Shown: piece after piece, positions 12,485 through 13,060 of the stretch
Numbering within the stretch: the first letter of the stretch is position 1
How the letters are laid out: each line of letters starts with the position of its first letter
Source of the DNA: Collinsella sp.
Lineage (GTDB): Bacteria > Actinomycetota > Coriobacteriia > Coriobacteriales > Coriobacteriaceae
Length of the DNA: 13,060 bases
Direction: 5' to 3'
Assembly (NCBI GenBank): GCA_014871605.1
Contig: WGSQ01000037.1
Span: 1-13,060, forward strand
Program-made: the position numbers and the translations under genes
Notes under the pieces: model-generated
Told to the model about the DNA's origin: nothing
The model's input: only the letters and a program-made list of their open reading frames with translations
Databases searched by the model: none

Positions 12485-13060
12485 GTGCTTAATAGATTCC
12501 GCATGCTTGCCGCCTGTGCTTTGACCTTCGCGCTTTGCTGGGTGCCGGGATTTGCGTTTGCCGGGGACGCCGAGGACGGGGCCCAGGTTGCTGCGACCGC
12601 TCATGGGCTTTCCTATGGAATCGAGGGTTTTGAGCGGTTGGCCAAGGGGACCGCTCGTGCCATGGAGGGCCAGCCTGAGGGCTACCGGTTTCCCGTTGAC
12701 GAGGACGTGGACCTTGTAGTGGCGCCTGCTGCCGATCGCGTTGTGGTGTGGATATCGCCCAAGGCGATCGAGAGGTATGGATTGGATCCGCAGAACAACG
12801 AGTGCGTATCGGGTCTCAAGGCCCTCGTCTGTGAGCTCGACAGCGCAAACTGTATGGGAGGTGCGCAGCTAGGGGACGTGGATCTTCCTTGGTATGTCAC
12901 GGCGGAAACAACGTTTGATGCCGGCGGGTATACCTATGGCTTTGACGAGCGCGGTGCGGATGGGGGCCGCTATGTGGTGATTGCATCAGCCTCGGGTGAT
13001 GCCAAAGGCGGCGCGCGTTGGCTTGATAGCGCTCAAATGGTAGAGGCGTCGTCTGTCATG
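12485..13060 (+). CDS. Secreted protein of unknown function, N-terminal part (3' end outside window)
   Basis: The frame is open from GTG 12485 to the window end, giving 192 residues. GGAG at 12475-12478 is six bases before this GTG, so it is preferred over ATG 12503. The N-terminus is a signal peptide: MLNRFR, a hydrophobic stretch, and AFA-GD as a likely signal peptidase I site after residue 26. The mature part has three cysteines (C107, C116, C123) and segments such as VVVWISPKAIERYGL (86-100), but I recognise no family. It lies 68 bases after modA with no clear terminator between, so cotranscription is possible. In most mod loci a membrane permease would come next; nothing visible here resembles a ModB permease, though a longer fusion past the window end cannot be excluded. 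Confidence 0.75.
   Translation, partial: MLNRFRMLAACALTFALCWVPGFAFAGDAEDGAQVAATAHGLSYGIEGFERLAKGTARAMEGQPEGYRFPVDEDVDLVVAPAADRVVVWISPKAIERYGLDPQNNECVSGLKALVCELDSANCMGGAQLGDVDLPWYVTAETTFDAGGYTYGFDERGADGGRYVVIASASGDAKGGARWLDSAQMVEASSVM

Noticed and set aside
1..13060. CRISPR array, tRNA genes or prophage
   Set aside because: No regularly spaced direct repeats, no cloverleaf with a GGTTCGAATCC-like T-loop, and no phage or integrase-like proteins were seen on either strand.

Overview
The window is GC-rich, tightly packed bacterial DNA. Codon use, the A-type RNase P RNA and the protein styles point to a gut Actinomycetota of class Coriobacteriia, probably Collinsella or a close relative. That placement is inferred from general resemblance, not from a search.

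Layout. Positions 1-492 hold the 3' end of rpsA (ribosomal protein S1), followed by a strong intrinsic terminator. After a gene-free but hairpin-rich spacer comes rnpB (about 831-1194), then a second gene-free spacer with a very long hairpin. A YigZ/IMPACT-family gene (1507-2142, +) converges on a small cysteine-rich C_GCAxxG_C_C protein gene (2210-2656, -). Diverging from the latter is a PLP-dependent O-acetylhomoserine sulfhydrylase-type gene (2887-4170, +) with its terminator, then a DHA2-like MFS exporter (4312-5616) and xanthine phosphoribosyltransferase xpt (5775-6353). Next is a small GGQ release-factor-like (ArfB-like) gene (6436-6816) bracketed by two related palindromic repeats. On the minus strand are a diacylglycerol-kinase-like lipid kinase (6903-7865) and, upstream of it, a ClC-family anion transporter (7953-9374). 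Diverging from clc is a molybdenum block on the plus strand: moeA (9585-10847), a mogA/moaB-type gene (10858-11337), a terminator, an AT-rich palindromic control region, and a molybdate-binding lipoprotein modA (11541-12416). A secreted protein of unknown function starts at 12485 and runs off the window end.

How the genes work together. The clearest unit is the molybdenum block: ModA would capture molybdate outside the membrane, the MogA/MoaB protein would adenylylate molybdopterin, and MoeA would insert molybdate to make the cofactor. The permease and ATPase of the transporter are not visible here. The rest is housekeeping (translation, tRNA processing, ribosome rescue, purine salvage, sulfur amino acid synthesis) plus two membrane transporters.

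No prophage, transposase, CRISPR array or obvious defence island is visible. The most unusual items are the two GGGACTGT-core palindromes around the ArfB-like gene, the palindrome cluster before modA, the ClC protein with a non-canonical internal glutamate site, and the unidentified secreted protein where a molybdate permease might be expected.
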